NCBI GenBank assembly: GCA_045654685.1
Contig: JAZONV010000069.1
Coordinates: forward strand, 1 to 24,195
Length of the DNA stretch: 24,195 bases
Direction of reading: 5' to 3'
From: RGIG1828 sp045654685
GTDB taxonomy: Bacteria; Bacillota; Clostridia; UMGS1810
The stretch's first letter is position 1. Every line of letters starts with the position of its first letter. Below, piece after piece: positions 1-6,170 of this stretch. The translations under genes were made by a program, and so were the position numbers. The notes below the pieces were generated by a model. It was not told where the DNA came from. It saw only the letters and a list, made by a program, of their open reading frames with translations, and made no database searches.

Positions 1-77
1 ACAAACTACCTTCTTTCGAAGGTTTATTTGTCATGCCACAAAATCCACAAATATTTATATTTTCAATGTCCGTATCG

Positions 78-138
78 GGCTAACTGTCTTTTTTAGAAAT
101 TTTTCTAAAAAGACTTGATTTTTATATAGTTAGCTCCT
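78..138. other. Nested inverted repeat after the accessory gene cluster
   Basis: An inner hairpin pairs GTCTTTTTTAGAA (86-98) with TTCTAAAAAGAC (103-114). An outer arm GGGCTAACT (78-86) faces AGTTAGCTCC (129-138). It lies just beyond the stop of the last minus-strand gene of the cluster. No clear T-run follows on the minus strand, so a terminator role is only possible. The rest of 1-145 holds a small 6-bp hairpin at 8-23 and no gene I can support. Confidence 0.35.
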
Positions 139-145
139 TTAACTT

Positions 146-367
146 TTATTTTAAAAAACATATAAGTAAACTAATAACAATTAAAACAATCCCCGCTATT
201 AATGCAGATCCGAATATAAATCCTATTACACTTACTAATGCATATCCTACTACTAATGAAAATGTAATCACAATTATTAATGATAATGGTTTTAACGTTG
301 CAAGATATCCCTTATTGAGTATCATCAAAAATAATATGAATGCAAATATTAACCCTAATATCTCCAA
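146..367 (-). CDS. Small hydrophobic membrane protein, unknown function
   Basis: This 73-residue product is almost entirely hydrophobic, with two or three likely membrane-spanning segments (about residues 3-17, 27-52 and 53-72) and only three lysines. I do not recognise a family. It is the last gene of a minus-strand cluster with the Mor-like regulator and two other membrane-associated small proteins. A purine-rich stretch (AGGGAGGTG, plus-strand complement at about 378-386) sits a suitable distance before the ATG. Small hydrophobic proteins in such clusters can be holins, immunity proteins or toxin-like peptides, but nothing here decides between these. Confidence 0.6.
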   Translation of the reverse strand: MEILGLIFAFILFLMILNKGYLATLKPLSLIIVITFSLVVGYALVSVIGFIFGSALIAGIVLIVISLLICFLK

Positions 368-413
368 ATGAATTACACCTCCCTGTTATAAGCTGATGTT
401 AATACAAATATTC

Positions 414-617
414 CTATTTATATCTGCATGTTTTGCAATTACGTACAAAAACATATTTTTTGGCGTCATTAAGGTTGGTTTGGTGTAACATATTGATTGC
501 ATTTTGTTTATTGCAGTAAATACGCCTAACAGTATTACAAATAATAACAGTGATTGAAATTAATGCTGTTATACTTGCTATACATATTATCAAGCATAAC
601 GATATAGATTCGCACAT
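414..617 (-). CDS. Small single-pass membrane protein, unknown function
   Basis: A 67-residue product has one N-terminal membrane segment (about residues 5-28) and a basic, cysteine-containing C-terminus ending in a CRxCK-like stretch (Cys-Lys-Thr-Cys-Arg). I chose the ATG at 617 over an in-frame GTG at 620 because GGAGGTGA lies about 8 bases before 617. That ATG overlaps the TGA of the upstream gene (TGATG), so the two are probably translationally coupled. The family is not recognised. The CxxC pair could bind metal or form a disulfide, but this is only a guess. Confidence 0.6.
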   Translation of the reverse strand: MCESISLCLIICIASITALISITVIICNTVRRIYCNKQNAINMLHQTNLNDAKKYVFVRNCKTCRYK

Positions 618-1045
618 CACTCATCACCTCCGGCTTCTCTTTTCACTCTCTGCCACTCAGACTCAAGGATTTTTCTAGACAAATCGATTAATGTATTTGA
701 AATCTCGCCGACATTTAGGCAATTATCAGTAAAATCAATATTGTCAAGCATGTTGGACATTACAGAGTTATATTCATTACCCACTTTGTTTATATTTTGA
801 TTTAACCTTGTTAGTAATTTTGCCCGAGCTATCTCGGCATTGTAAATATGCTTTTGTTCTATTTTTTTGCATTTTAAACAAGCGACAATTAAACCTATTT
901 CTTCCCTAAAATTATTTATCCATTCCATTCGGCTCTTGGATATATTTTTGGCATATAGGTCACGATAATTGTATCTTAGGAGAAGGTAACTACCGATTGC
1001 ACCAATTATTGCACCTAATGCACCTGAAATAAATTCGGCTAATAT
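617..1045 (-). CDS. Membrane-anchored accessory protein with apparent non-standard start
   Basis: The first ATG in frame (928) would give 103 residues, but the reading frame stays open back to a TAG near 1067. The extra 39 codons encode a convincing membrane segment (ILAEFISGALGAIIGAIGSY) followed by a basic stretch and SRMEWINNFREEIG. A membrane anchor followed by an SRxxWIxxxRE-like motif is a layout I associate with small membrane proteins of mobile elements, so the ATG at 928 falls inside the motif. The extension has no ATG, GTG or TTG. The best candidate is ATA at 1045, about 10 bases after GGAGGGGG, which is embedded in the end of the Mor-like gene. The start is uncertain, or the start codon has mutated and the gene is decaying. 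Confidence 0.55.
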   Translation of the reverse strand: MLAEFISGALGAIIGAIGSYLLLRYNYRDLYAKNISKSRMEWINNFREEIGLIVACLKCKKIEQKHIYNAEIARAKLLTRLNQNINKVGNEYNSVMSNMLDNIDFTDNCLNVGEISNTLIDLSRKILESEWQRVKREAGGDE

Positions 1046-1050
1046 TTTGT

Positions 1051-1314
1051 TTACACCCCCTCCACACTATCCCGAATAATTCTTCTTACTGTTTTTTCGG
1101 AATAGTTGTATTTTACTGCCAATGATTTAATATTTGTACCGTCATACTCCTGGATTATTATCTGTTGTATTCGGGTAGGGTTAAAGAAGCGAACAGGGAA
1201 ACAAATCTGTTGACCTTTAAATAATTGGTATATTTCCATAGCTGTGTCCATACCTAATTTGTCAGCTACTTCTCTATATACCATATTTAGTAATTCGGAA
1301 TCGTTATCTGCCAT
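1051..1314 (-). CDS. Mor-family transcriptional activator-like protein
   Basis: The 87-residue protein fits the Mor transcription activator family (named for phage Mu Mor). It has an N-terminal helical dimerisation part, a central GQQICFPVRFFNP strand region, and a C-terminal helix-turn-helix (about residues 58-82: EYDGTNIKSLAVKYNYSEKT). In Mu, Mor activates the middle promoter; short Mor-like proteins are widespread in Firmicutes mobile elements, usually with unknown targets. An open frame runs upstream to 1401, but AGAGGTG lies immediately before the ATG pair and best fits the ATG at 1314, giving the usual family length. It heads the minus-strand cluster and faces the XRE repressor, so the two probably form a regulatory switch. 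Confidence 0.75.
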   Translation of the reverse strand: MADNDSELLNMVYREVADKLGMDTAMEIYQLFKGQQICFPVRFFNPTRIQQIIIQEYDGTNIKSLAVKYNYSEKTVRRIIRDSVEGV

Positions 1315-1334
1315 TGGCATCACCTCTTTGTCAT

Positions 1335-1364
1335 ATTTTAGCAGATATTGTTGCCCAAGTACAA
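1335..1364 (-). promoter_or_regulatory. Possible promoter of the Mor-like gene
   Basis: On the minus strand TTGTAC (1359-1364) is followed after 18 bases by TAAAAT (1335-1340). A start near 1328 would leave a leader of about 14 bases that begins at the ribosome binding site, much like the short leader predicted for the divergent repressor. It is not a strong match, so it is tentative. Confidence 0.35.
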
Positions 1365-1436
1365 TCCCAAAGTCCTTGTGTTTGTCCCTGGGTGAACGCA
1401 TAAATTAAGGGGTGTTAGCCTCAAAAAGCTATATAT

Positions 1437-1452
1437 TTATATAAGTATATAA
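1437..1452. promoter_or_regulatory. AT-rich inverted repeat between divergent regulators
   Basis: TATATA-AG-TATATA lies at about 1438-1451, between the Mor-like gene and the XRE repressor and just upstream of the repressor's -35 box. The position suits an operator for autoregulation. The composition is simple, so chance is a real alternative. Confidence 0.3.
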
Positions 1453-1465
1453 TTTATTAAGAAGA

Positions 1466-1494
1466 TTGTCAAGTAAATATATATTTAATAAAAT
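1466..1494 (+). promoter_or_regulatory. Promoter of the XRE repressor gene
   Basis: TTGTCA (1466-1471), a 17-base spacer and TAAAAT (1489-1494) give a near-consensus sigma-A promoter. The predicted start is near 1501, leaving a leader of only about 13 bases whose first bases are the AGGAG ribosome binding site. Confidence 0.65.
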
Positions 1495-1513
1495 GTATTT
1501 AGGAGATGAGAGT

Positions 1514-1726
1514 ATGAAGAGTATAAGACTTAAACTTGATAAGGTTTTAAATGAAAAAAATATAAGCAGATATGAATTAGCCAAAAGAACGGAAATCCAA
1601 TATCCCATAATAGACAATTATTTCAAAAACAAAGTTGTAAGATATGACAGTTATGTTTTGAGTAAGATTTGCAATGCTCTCGAATGTGACGTGGAGGATT
1701 TGCTTGAAATGGTTGATGAAGATTAA
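1514..1726 (+). CDS. XRE/Cro-type helix-turn-helix repressor
   Basis: The 70-residue protein is essentially one Cro/C1-type DNA-binding domain: KLDKVLNEKNISRYELAKRT (helices 1-2), then IQYPIIDNYFKN (recognition region), and SKICNALECDVEDLLEM, the typical end of minimal one-domain regulators. I use the ATG at 1514 because AGGAG lies 8 bases upstream; the frame stays open to 1466 but that stretch overlaps the promoter. It is transcribed divergently from the Mor-like gene, the arrangement of a phage or integrative-element switch in which the small repressor silences the opposite operon. A strong terminator follows. Its target is inferred from position only. Confidence 0.8.
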   Translation: MKSIRLKLDKVLNEKNISRYELAKRTEIQYPIIDNYFKNKVVRYDSYVLSKICNALECDVEDLLEMVDED

Positions 1727-1765
1727 GAAGATTTTAGTACACGATATATTTTATCAAAAACAAAC

Positions 1766-1813
1766 AAAGCGTATTTTGGAAAAGTAAAATACAATTCCAA
1801 AATACGCTTTTTT
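1766..1813 (+). terminator. Rho-independent terminator of the repressor gene
   Basis: A perfect 16-bp stem (AAAGCGTATTTTGGAA at 1766-1781 with its complement at 1795-1810) runs straight into six T residues (1808-1813). It closes the repressor transcript and marks the left limit of the repeat-rich stretch before ssrA. Confidence 0.85.
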
Positions 1814-2054
1814 CGCTCGTGCCTCCCGGAGTTCAATTCTCTCTATTCGAATGCAAAAAAATCCGCTACCTGACGGTGCGAATTTTTTGTCGAGGAGAAT
1901 TTCTTGTGACGCTGTCACAAGAGGTGTTCACGACCGTTTGTTTGCTCGTTTCAAAACTCGCTTCACAAACAGTACCCGTTCACACCCCTCGCTGACAAAA
2001 CAGTCACCCGGACTGTTTTGCTTAACCGCTCGTGCCTCTCGGAGTTCAATTCTC
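1814..2054. repeat. Hairpin-rich non-coding element bounded by 28-bp direct repeats
   Basis: The stretch 1814-2054 begins and ends with a 28-bp direct repeat (1814-1841 and 2027-2054) that differs at one base. Each copy ends with GGAGTTCAATTCTC, which equals the T-arm region of the adjacent tmRNA in inverted orientation (tmRNA copy at 2111-2124). Between them are hairpins at 1856-1888 (one mismatch and a bulge), 1902-1922 (9 bp, loop GCT), 1936-1970 (GTTTGT/ACAAAC) and 1996-2020 (10 bp). An open frame crosses this interval but also runs through ssrA on the wrong strand, so I do not call it a gene. This is probably a dispersed structured repeat or attachment-site debris. Confidence 0.6.
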
Positions 2055-2062
2055 GATTATAT

Positions 2063-2099
2063 AAAAAATATAGCCACCTTTTGGGTGGCTATATTTTTT
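2063..2099. terminator. Bidirectional terminator at the end of ssrA
   Basis: The stem TATAGCCACC / GGTGGCTATA (about 2069-2094, TTTTG loop) is flanked by an A-run on the left and a T-run on the right, so it can stop transcription on both strands. On the minus strand it directly follows the tmRNA 3' end at 2101. Confidence 0.85.
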
Positions 2100-2100
2100 A

Positions 2101-2443
2101 TGGAGTCGAGGAGAATTGAACTCCTGTCCGAAAATCCATTCACAGCGGGCTCTCCGAGCGCAGTTTGTGATCAGGATTCCCTCGGCAAAGAGATCACAAA
2201 CAAGCTCTTTGCTTTGGTAGCTTCATTGTTCATGGGCATCTCAAAGCTTTGATGCCTCACGTTCACCGCATAGATGACGCCCTTATCCCAACCGCGGTCA
2301 ATCGGGTAAGAACGGCCGCCTTAATTAGGCAGCGTAAGCTAAATTATTGTTAGCGTTTATTTTTAATTTAGGCTGATTAAAGCGGTGCCCGCCGCTGCTC
2401 GCTCCTGCTGCTTCAAAATCCCCGTCGAACCCTGTACGACCCC
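2101..2443 (-). ncRNA. ssrA: Transfer-messenger RNA (tmRNA)
   Basis: tmRNA rescues ribosomes stalled on broken mRNAs and adds a degradation tag. The 5' end GGGGTCG (2443-2437) pairs over 7 bp with the 3' CGACTCC (2108-2102), including the G3-U70 wobble that alanyl-tRNA synthetase recognises. The 5' GGGTTCGACGGGG region and a T-arm loop TTCAATT near the 3' end are typical. The 3' CCA is not encoded: A at 2101 is followed by TAA. The tag frame at 2354-2325 encodes Ala-Asn-Asn-Asn-Leu-Ala-Tyr-Ala-Ala then TAA, giving (A)ANNNLAYAA. Length is about 343 nt, within the usual one-piece range. A consensus promoter precedes it and a terminator follows. The resume codon is inferred from the family pattern. 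Confidence 0.95.
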
Positions 2444-2465
2444 GTAGGGAAAATTCTGCTTTCAT

Positions 2466-2494
2466 ATTATAACCAATATATAATATTTTGTCAA
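2466..2494 (-). promoter_or_regulatory. Consensus promoter of ssrA
   Basis: On the minus strand TTGACA (2489-2494), a 17-base spacer and TATAAT (2466-2471) match the sigma-A consensus exactly. Start is predicted near 2459, leaving about 16 bases of 5' leader before mature tmRNA, as expected for RNase P processing. Confidence 0.9.
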
Positions 2495-2510
2495 TGTAAT
2501 ATTTTGACAA
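2479..2510 (-). repeat. 16-bp tandem duplication in the ssrA promoter
   Basis: Read on the minus strand, TTGTCAAAATATTACA (2510-2495) is followed directly by TTGACAAAATATTATA (2494-2479): two copies differing at two positions. The second copy supplies the -35 box; the first is a potential second -35 box or upstream element. Confidence 0.7.
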
Positions 2511-2529
2511 CGTATGAAATATAAAAGCC

Positions 2530-2550
2530 AAACCCGCCAATGGCGGGTTT
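2530..2550 (-). terminator. Probable terminator upstream of ssrA
   Basis: A perfect 9-bp stem, AAACCCGCC (2530-2538) with GGCGGGTTT (2542-2550) and loop AAT, is followed on the minus strand by GGCTTTTAT. It would end transcripts arriving from trmB before the ssrA promoter. The T-run is short, so efficiency is uncertain. Confidence 0.55.
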
Positions 2551-2615
2551 GAACATCAATGAATTCTATAGTCAAATTCATCAGGGATAGGAAAAAAAGA
2601 TTCAGAATTGTCAAA

Positions 2616-2803
2616 TCGAATGCAACCGCAGGTTGCACGACAGCCCGAAGGCGTACAATTGTACGTCGAGGATGAGGTTTGTCAATAGCAAAAAGGCAAA
2701 TAATAGGAGAAAAACACTTTTGGGTTTTTCAACATTGGCAGTAAAATTAACAACTTATATGTTTGTTCACGCTATGAATTCATTCTTATTACTGCCTTTT
2801 TGC
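2616..2803. repeat. Hairpin-rich intergenic stretch between trmB and ssrA
   Basis: Positions 2551-2817 hold no gene I can support. From 2616 come TCGAATGCAA, a hairpin TGCAACC-gca-GGTTGCA (2621-2637), a small GCC-CGAA-GGC hairpin, the 12-bp palindrome GTACAATTGTAC, and GTCGAGGA (2665-2672). Then GCAAAAAGGCA (2688-2698) and its exact complement (2793-2803) enclose 94 bases that contain a smaller hairpin GAAAAAC/GTTTTTC. The frame TCGAATGCAA...GTCGAGGA also occurs at 1847-1896, so these look like two members of a repeat family. Confidence 0.5.
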
Positions 2804-2817
2804 AGTCCGGGCTTTTT

Positions 2818-3462
2818 TTACATCCCGTCATAGTACGCTTCACATCTGTATATTGGATTTCCCTTTTCGGAGAAAAGTGTTTCATACTCTGTCATAACAT
2901 TTCCTTCAAACTTGCTTGCATGAAGGTCGAGAGTGATGTTTTTAAGTCTCATGCCATAGTCTGAAAAAGAGTTGAGAGAAAATTCAAAAAGACCTCTGTT
3001 GTCGGTTTTGAAGTGTATGCCGCCGTCTCTTGCAATAAGTTTTTCCCAAAGCTTCAGGAAGTTGGCGTGGGTAAGACGACGTTTTGCGTATCCGCTCTTT
3101 GGCCATGGGTCACAGAAGTTTATATATATAACTTCGCATTTTGACTCTGTGTCAAATTCGGAAAGCACACTTGCATCTCCTGCAACAAAGCGGACATTTG
3201 TAAGGCCTGCTTCTTTCACCTTTTCTGCCGCAAGCACCAGTACATCAAGACATTTTTCAAATGCAATAAAGTTGATGTGGGGGTTGTTTTTTGCGGTTTC
3301 TGTGATGAACTTTCCTTTTCCGCAACCAATTTCCAAGCGGAGGGGAGCATCCTTTTCAAACACGCCTTTGATGTTGTTTTTGTAGTCTAAAATATTTTCA
3401 ATCAAAATGTCTGCACAGGCAAGAAGTCTTTCTTCTCTGTGCTTTTTTCTTCTCATTCTCAT
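2818..3462 (-). CDS. trmB: tRNA (guanine-N7-)-methyltransferase
   Basis: TrmB makes m7G46 in the variable loop of tRNAs using S-adenosylmethionine. The 214-residue protein has the basic MRMRRKKH start typical of the family, the SAM-binding EIGCGKGKF at about residues 44-52, the signature NFCDPWPK and KRRLT in the middle, then HFKTDNRGLFEFS and TEYE near the C-terminus. I chose the ATG at 3462, which has AAAGGA about 8 bases upstream, over a TTG at 3480 that overlaps that ribosome binding site. It begins 22 bases after the SPFH-protein gene stop and is probably co-transcribed with it. Confidence 0.95.
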   Translation of the reverse strand: MRMRRKKHREERLLACADILIENILDYKNNIKGVFEKDAPLRLEIGCGKGKFITETAKNNPHINFIAFEKCLDVLVLAAEKVKEAGLTNVRFVAGDASVLSEFDTESKCEVIYINFCDPWPKSGYAKRRLTHANFLKLWEKLIARDGGIHFKTDNRGLFEFSLNSFSDYGMRLKNITLDLHASKFEGNVMTEYETLFSEKGNPIYRCEAYYDGM

Positions 3463-3484
3463 ATGTGTTTTCCTTTGCAAAAAA

Positions 3485-4372
3485 TTATTTGTCTTCTTTT
3501 ATGATTTCCTTAAATGATGCGGCAAGACCTGCAATTCCCTGAATTTCGGAAGGAATAATAATCTTTGTTGCCTGTCCGTCCGAAAGTTTTTCAAGAGCTT
3601 CAAAGCCTTTTAAGGCAACAACGGCGGCAGATGGTGCTGCCTCGTTTAATTTTTTGAGACCTTCTGCAGTTGCTGACTGAACGCTTAAAATTGCTTCAGC
3701 TTCACCTTCTGCTTCTCTGATTCTTGTTTCTCTTATGGCATCAGCCCTCAGGATTGCGGCTTCTTTTTCACCTTCTGCCACAAGAATTGCACTCTTTTTC
3801 TCACCTTCAGCTTTTAAGATGAGCTCTCTTCTTTCACGTTCCGCTTTCATCTGACGTTCCATGGCATCTCTTATCTGCTGTGGAGGAATGATGTTTTTGA
3901 GCTCAACGCGATTAACTTTGATGCCCCAGGGGTCTGTCGCTTCATCAAGAATTGCTCTCATTTTTGTGTTGATGGTGTCTCTTGATGTTAAGGTTTCGTC
4001 AAGTTCAAGATCACCAATGATGTTACGGAGAGTTGTTGCAGTAAGATTTTCAATGGCAGAAAGGGGTCTGTCAACGCCATAGGTGAAAAGTTTTGGGTCT
4101 GTGATCTGATAGAAAATGACGGTATCTATCTGCATTGTAACATTATCTTTTGTAATAACCGGTTGAGGGTCAAAGTCCACAACCTGCTCTTTTAAGGAAA
4201 CAGTTTTTGCAACTCTGTCAATAAAGGGCACTTTGAAATGAAATCCCACGTTCCATGTTGCACGGTATGCACCGAGTCTTTCAACAATTGCGGTGTGCGC
4301 CTGGGGGATGATGCGGATTGACCTTACAACCACAATAAGAACAATTATTGCAATAACTACTAAAACTTCCAT
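3485..4372 (-). CDS. SPFH/band-7 (stomatin/paraslipin-like) membrane protein
   Basis: This 295-residue protein has one N-terminal membrane segment (about residues 1-18) followed by a band-7/SPFH domain (about 20-180, with RIIPQAHTAIVERLGAY at its start and IPPQQIRDAMERQMKAER at its end). A long charged Ala/Glu-rich coiled coil (about 175-235) and a C-terminal region (KIIIPSEIQGIAG) complete it. The order matches bacterial paraslipins of the QmcA/YbbK type, scaffold proteins that oligomerise on the membrane. It follows an NfeD-family gene by 27 bases; SPFH and NfeD proteins are a well-known operon pair and likely partners. The ribosome binding site GGGAGGT precedes the ATG. Cellular role in Clostridia is not settled. 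Confidence 0.9.
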   Translation of the reverse strand: MEVLVVIAIIVLIVVVRSIRIIPQAHTAIVERLGAYRATWNVGFHFKVPFIDRVAKTVSLKEQVVDFDPQPVITKDNVTMQIDTVIFYQITDPKLFTYGVDRPLSAIENLTATTLRNIIGDLELDETLTSRDTINTKMRAILDEATDPWGIKVNRVELKNIIPPQQIRDAMERQMKAERERRELILKAEGEKKSAILVAEGEKEAAILRADAIRETRIREAEGEAEAILSVQSATAEGLKKLNEAAPSAAVVALKGFEALEKLSDGQATKIIIPSEIQGIAGLAASFKEIIKEDK

Positions 4373-4399
4373 ATTAAATACCTCCCTGAATTAATAACA

Positions 4400-4825
4400 T
4401 TATATTTTTTCAACAACAAGTTTCACACCTGAAATTTTTACAATTTTAACTTTTTCACCCGCGACAATATCTTCACCTTCAAGGGATATTGCAGACCATA
4501 TCTGACCTGCCACATTAACTTTTCCTGCAAATTTGTCGCTTGTGATATCTTCTGTGACATTTCCGACTTTGCCAATCAGCATATCGGCATTTGTTGCCTC
4601 TTTTTTGCCGTTGTGATATTTTTTGATAAAAGGCCATGCAATGGCGATGGAAACGCCGCTCAAAACCACAAAAGTGCAAATCTGTGCTGTGACAGAACCG
4701 CCAAGCGCTTTTGCAAGTATAGCACCGAGAGCGCCGAAGGCGAACCAGATGCTGACAAGGTTTGTGGTGGATGCTTCTATAATCATCATTGCCACAATAA
4801 ATACAATCCATACTGCATAATCCAT
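4400..4825 (-). CDS. NfeD-family membrane protein (short form)
   Basis: The 141-residue protein has two or three N-terminal membrane segments (about residues 4-22, 25-42 and 47-66) and a soluble C-terminal beta-barrel of the OB-fold type (about 80-141: GKVGNVTEDI...VEKI), the layout of short NfeD proteins without the serine-protease domain. NfeD proteins partner SPFH/band-7 scaffolds, and here the partner gene lies immediately downstream. TAAGGAGGA precedes the ATG. About 80 bases separate it from proA with no consensus promoter that I can see, so it may be read from the proBA transcript. Confidence 0.88.
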   Translation of the reverse strand: MDYAVWIVFIVAMMIIEASTTNLVSIWFAFGALGAILAKALGGSVTAQICTFVVLSGVSIAIAWPFIKKYHNGKKEATNADMLIGKVGNVTEDITSDKFAGKVNVAGQIWSAISLEGEDIVAGEKVKIVKISGVKLVVEKI

Positions 4826-4906
4826 AAAATTCCTCCTTAACAGTATCCGAACCCGTTTTGGGTGCGTGTTTTTACGCTACTGCATTGTTAAAATACTCGC
4901 AACTGC

Positions 4907-6151
4907 TTATCTCACTTGTCCTGAACCGAGGATGATATACTTGTATGTTGTGAGTTCCTTAATTCCCATAGGTCCTCTTGCGTGAAGTTTTTGTGTGCTT
5001 ATACCGATTTCTGCACCGAGACCAAATTCAAATCCGTCGGTAAATCTTGTGGAAGCGTTGACGTATACCGCCGCCGAATCCACAATATCCAAAAATTTGT
5101 TGGCACATGCATAATCATTTGTAACGATACATTCGGAATGTCCGGTTGAATATTTTTCAATATGGGAAATTGCTTCATCAATAGAGTCTACAATTTTCAC
5201 GGAAATTATGAGAGAAAGGAATTCCTTTCCGAAGTCTTCTTCCGTTGCCGGGCAATCGCAGGGGAGAAGTTTCATTGATTTTTCGCATCCTCTGATTTCC
5301 ACGCCTTTTTCTTTGAGGGCGCTTCCGATAAGAGCAAAAAATTCGGGTGAAACATCTTTGTGAATCAAAAGACTTTCTGCTGCATTGCAAACTGATGTTC
5401 TGCTTGTTTTTGCATTTATGATAATGTCTTTTGCCATTTGTATGTCAGCGCTTTTGTCCACATATATGTGACAATTACCCGTTCCTGTTTCAATTACGGG
5501 AACTGTGGAATTTTCAACAACGGATTTTATGAGTCCTGCACCGCCTCGTGGAATTAAGACATCCAGATATTCATTCATTTTCATGAGTTTTGTAACAGTT
5601 TCTCTGGATGTATCCTCCATAAAGCAGATGGCATCAGAGGGGATTCCCGATTTTGAAATCGCATCTCTCATAACATCGGAAAGGGCTTTGTTGGAGAAGA
5701 AAGCATCACTTCCGCCTCTCAAAATTACGGCGTTTGATGCTTTGAGGCAAAGAACAGCCGTGTCAACGGTCACATTGGGTCGTGATTCATAGATTACTCC
5801 CGCAACGCCGAGGGGGGTTCTTCTTTTGCCCACTTTAAGACCGTTTGGAAGAGTTTCCATTGATATAATTTCTCCGATGGGGTCGGAAAGCGCGGCAACC
5901 TGACGTACACCTTCCGCCATTTGCGAAATTCTTTCTTTTGTGAGGGTGAGACGGTCAATCATACCCTCTGCCATGTTGTTTAGTTTCGCATTCTCTATGT
6001 CTTTGGCATTTGCATAAAGTATGGCTTCTTCATTTTCCAAAAGTGCATCTGCAATGGAAAGAAGGGCGGAATTTTTATCATTTGTGCCTTTTTGTTTGAG
6101 AATTTTTGACGCATTTTTTGCCCTTTGGCAAAGAAGTTCAAGAGAGTTCAT
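4907..6151 (-). CDS. proA: Gamma-glutamyl phosphate reductase
   Basis: ProA reduces gamma-glutamyl phosphate to glutamate-5-semialdehyde with NADPH, the second step of proline synthesis. The 414-residue protein has the family landmarks GVAGVIYESRPNVTVD, ILRGGSD, VIETGTGNCHIYVD, the catalytic cysteine (about residue 255) in KTSRTSVCNAAES, and the C-terminal TRFTDGFEFGLGAEIGIST and HARGPMG. I start at the ATG at 6151, preceded by GAAAGGA; the frame is open further upstream but those codons overlap proB. It follows proB by 19 bases in the same operon. A complete, ordinary enzyme. Confidence 0.96.
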   Translation of the reverse strand: MNSLELLCQRAKNASKILKQKGTNDKNSALLSIADALLENEEAILYANAKDIENAKLNNMAEGMIDRLTLTKERISQMAEGVRQVAALSDPIGEIISMETLPNGLKVGKRRTPLGVAGVIYESRPNVTVDTAVLCLKASNAVILRGGSDAFFSNKALSDVMRDAISKSGIPSDAICFMEDTSRETVTKLMKMNEYLDVLIPRGGAGLIKSVVENSTVPVIETGTGNCHIYVDKSADIQMAKDIIINAKTSRTSVCNAAESLLIHKDVSPEFFALIGSALKEKGVEIRGCEKSMKLLPCDCPATEEDFGKEFLSLIISVKIVDSIDEAISHIEKYSTGHSECIVTNDYACANKFLDIVDSAAVYVNASTRFTDGFEFGLGAEIGISTQKLHARGPMGIKELTTYKYIILGSGQVR

Positions 6152-6170
6152 AAAAATTATCCTTTCAAAA

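Noticed and set aside
1814..2054. tRNA genes or CRISPR array suggested by the repeated T-arm-like segments
   Set aside because: No acceptor stem or anticodon arm accompanies the T-arm-like segments, and two repeats with a 185-bp hairpin-rich interval do not form a CRISPR array.
1851..2252. 133-codon open frame on the plus strand
   Set aside because: It runs through the hairpin repeats, the terminator and the antisense strand of ssrA, has no ribosome binding site and no protein-like composition.
2325..2540. 71-codon minus-strand frame
   Set aside because: It reads through the ssrA promoter and the 5' part of tmRNA; only the last ten codons (the tag frame) are translated, and by trans-translation.
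2466..2540. Riboswitch or protein-binding leader before ssrA
   Set aside because: The hairpin at 2530-2550 lies upstream of the promoter and is better explained as the terminator of the preceding minus-strand unit.
2633..2833. 66-codon plus-strand frame
   Set aside because: It lies within the hairpin repeats between ssrA and trmB and overlaps the trmB end; there is no ribosome binding site.
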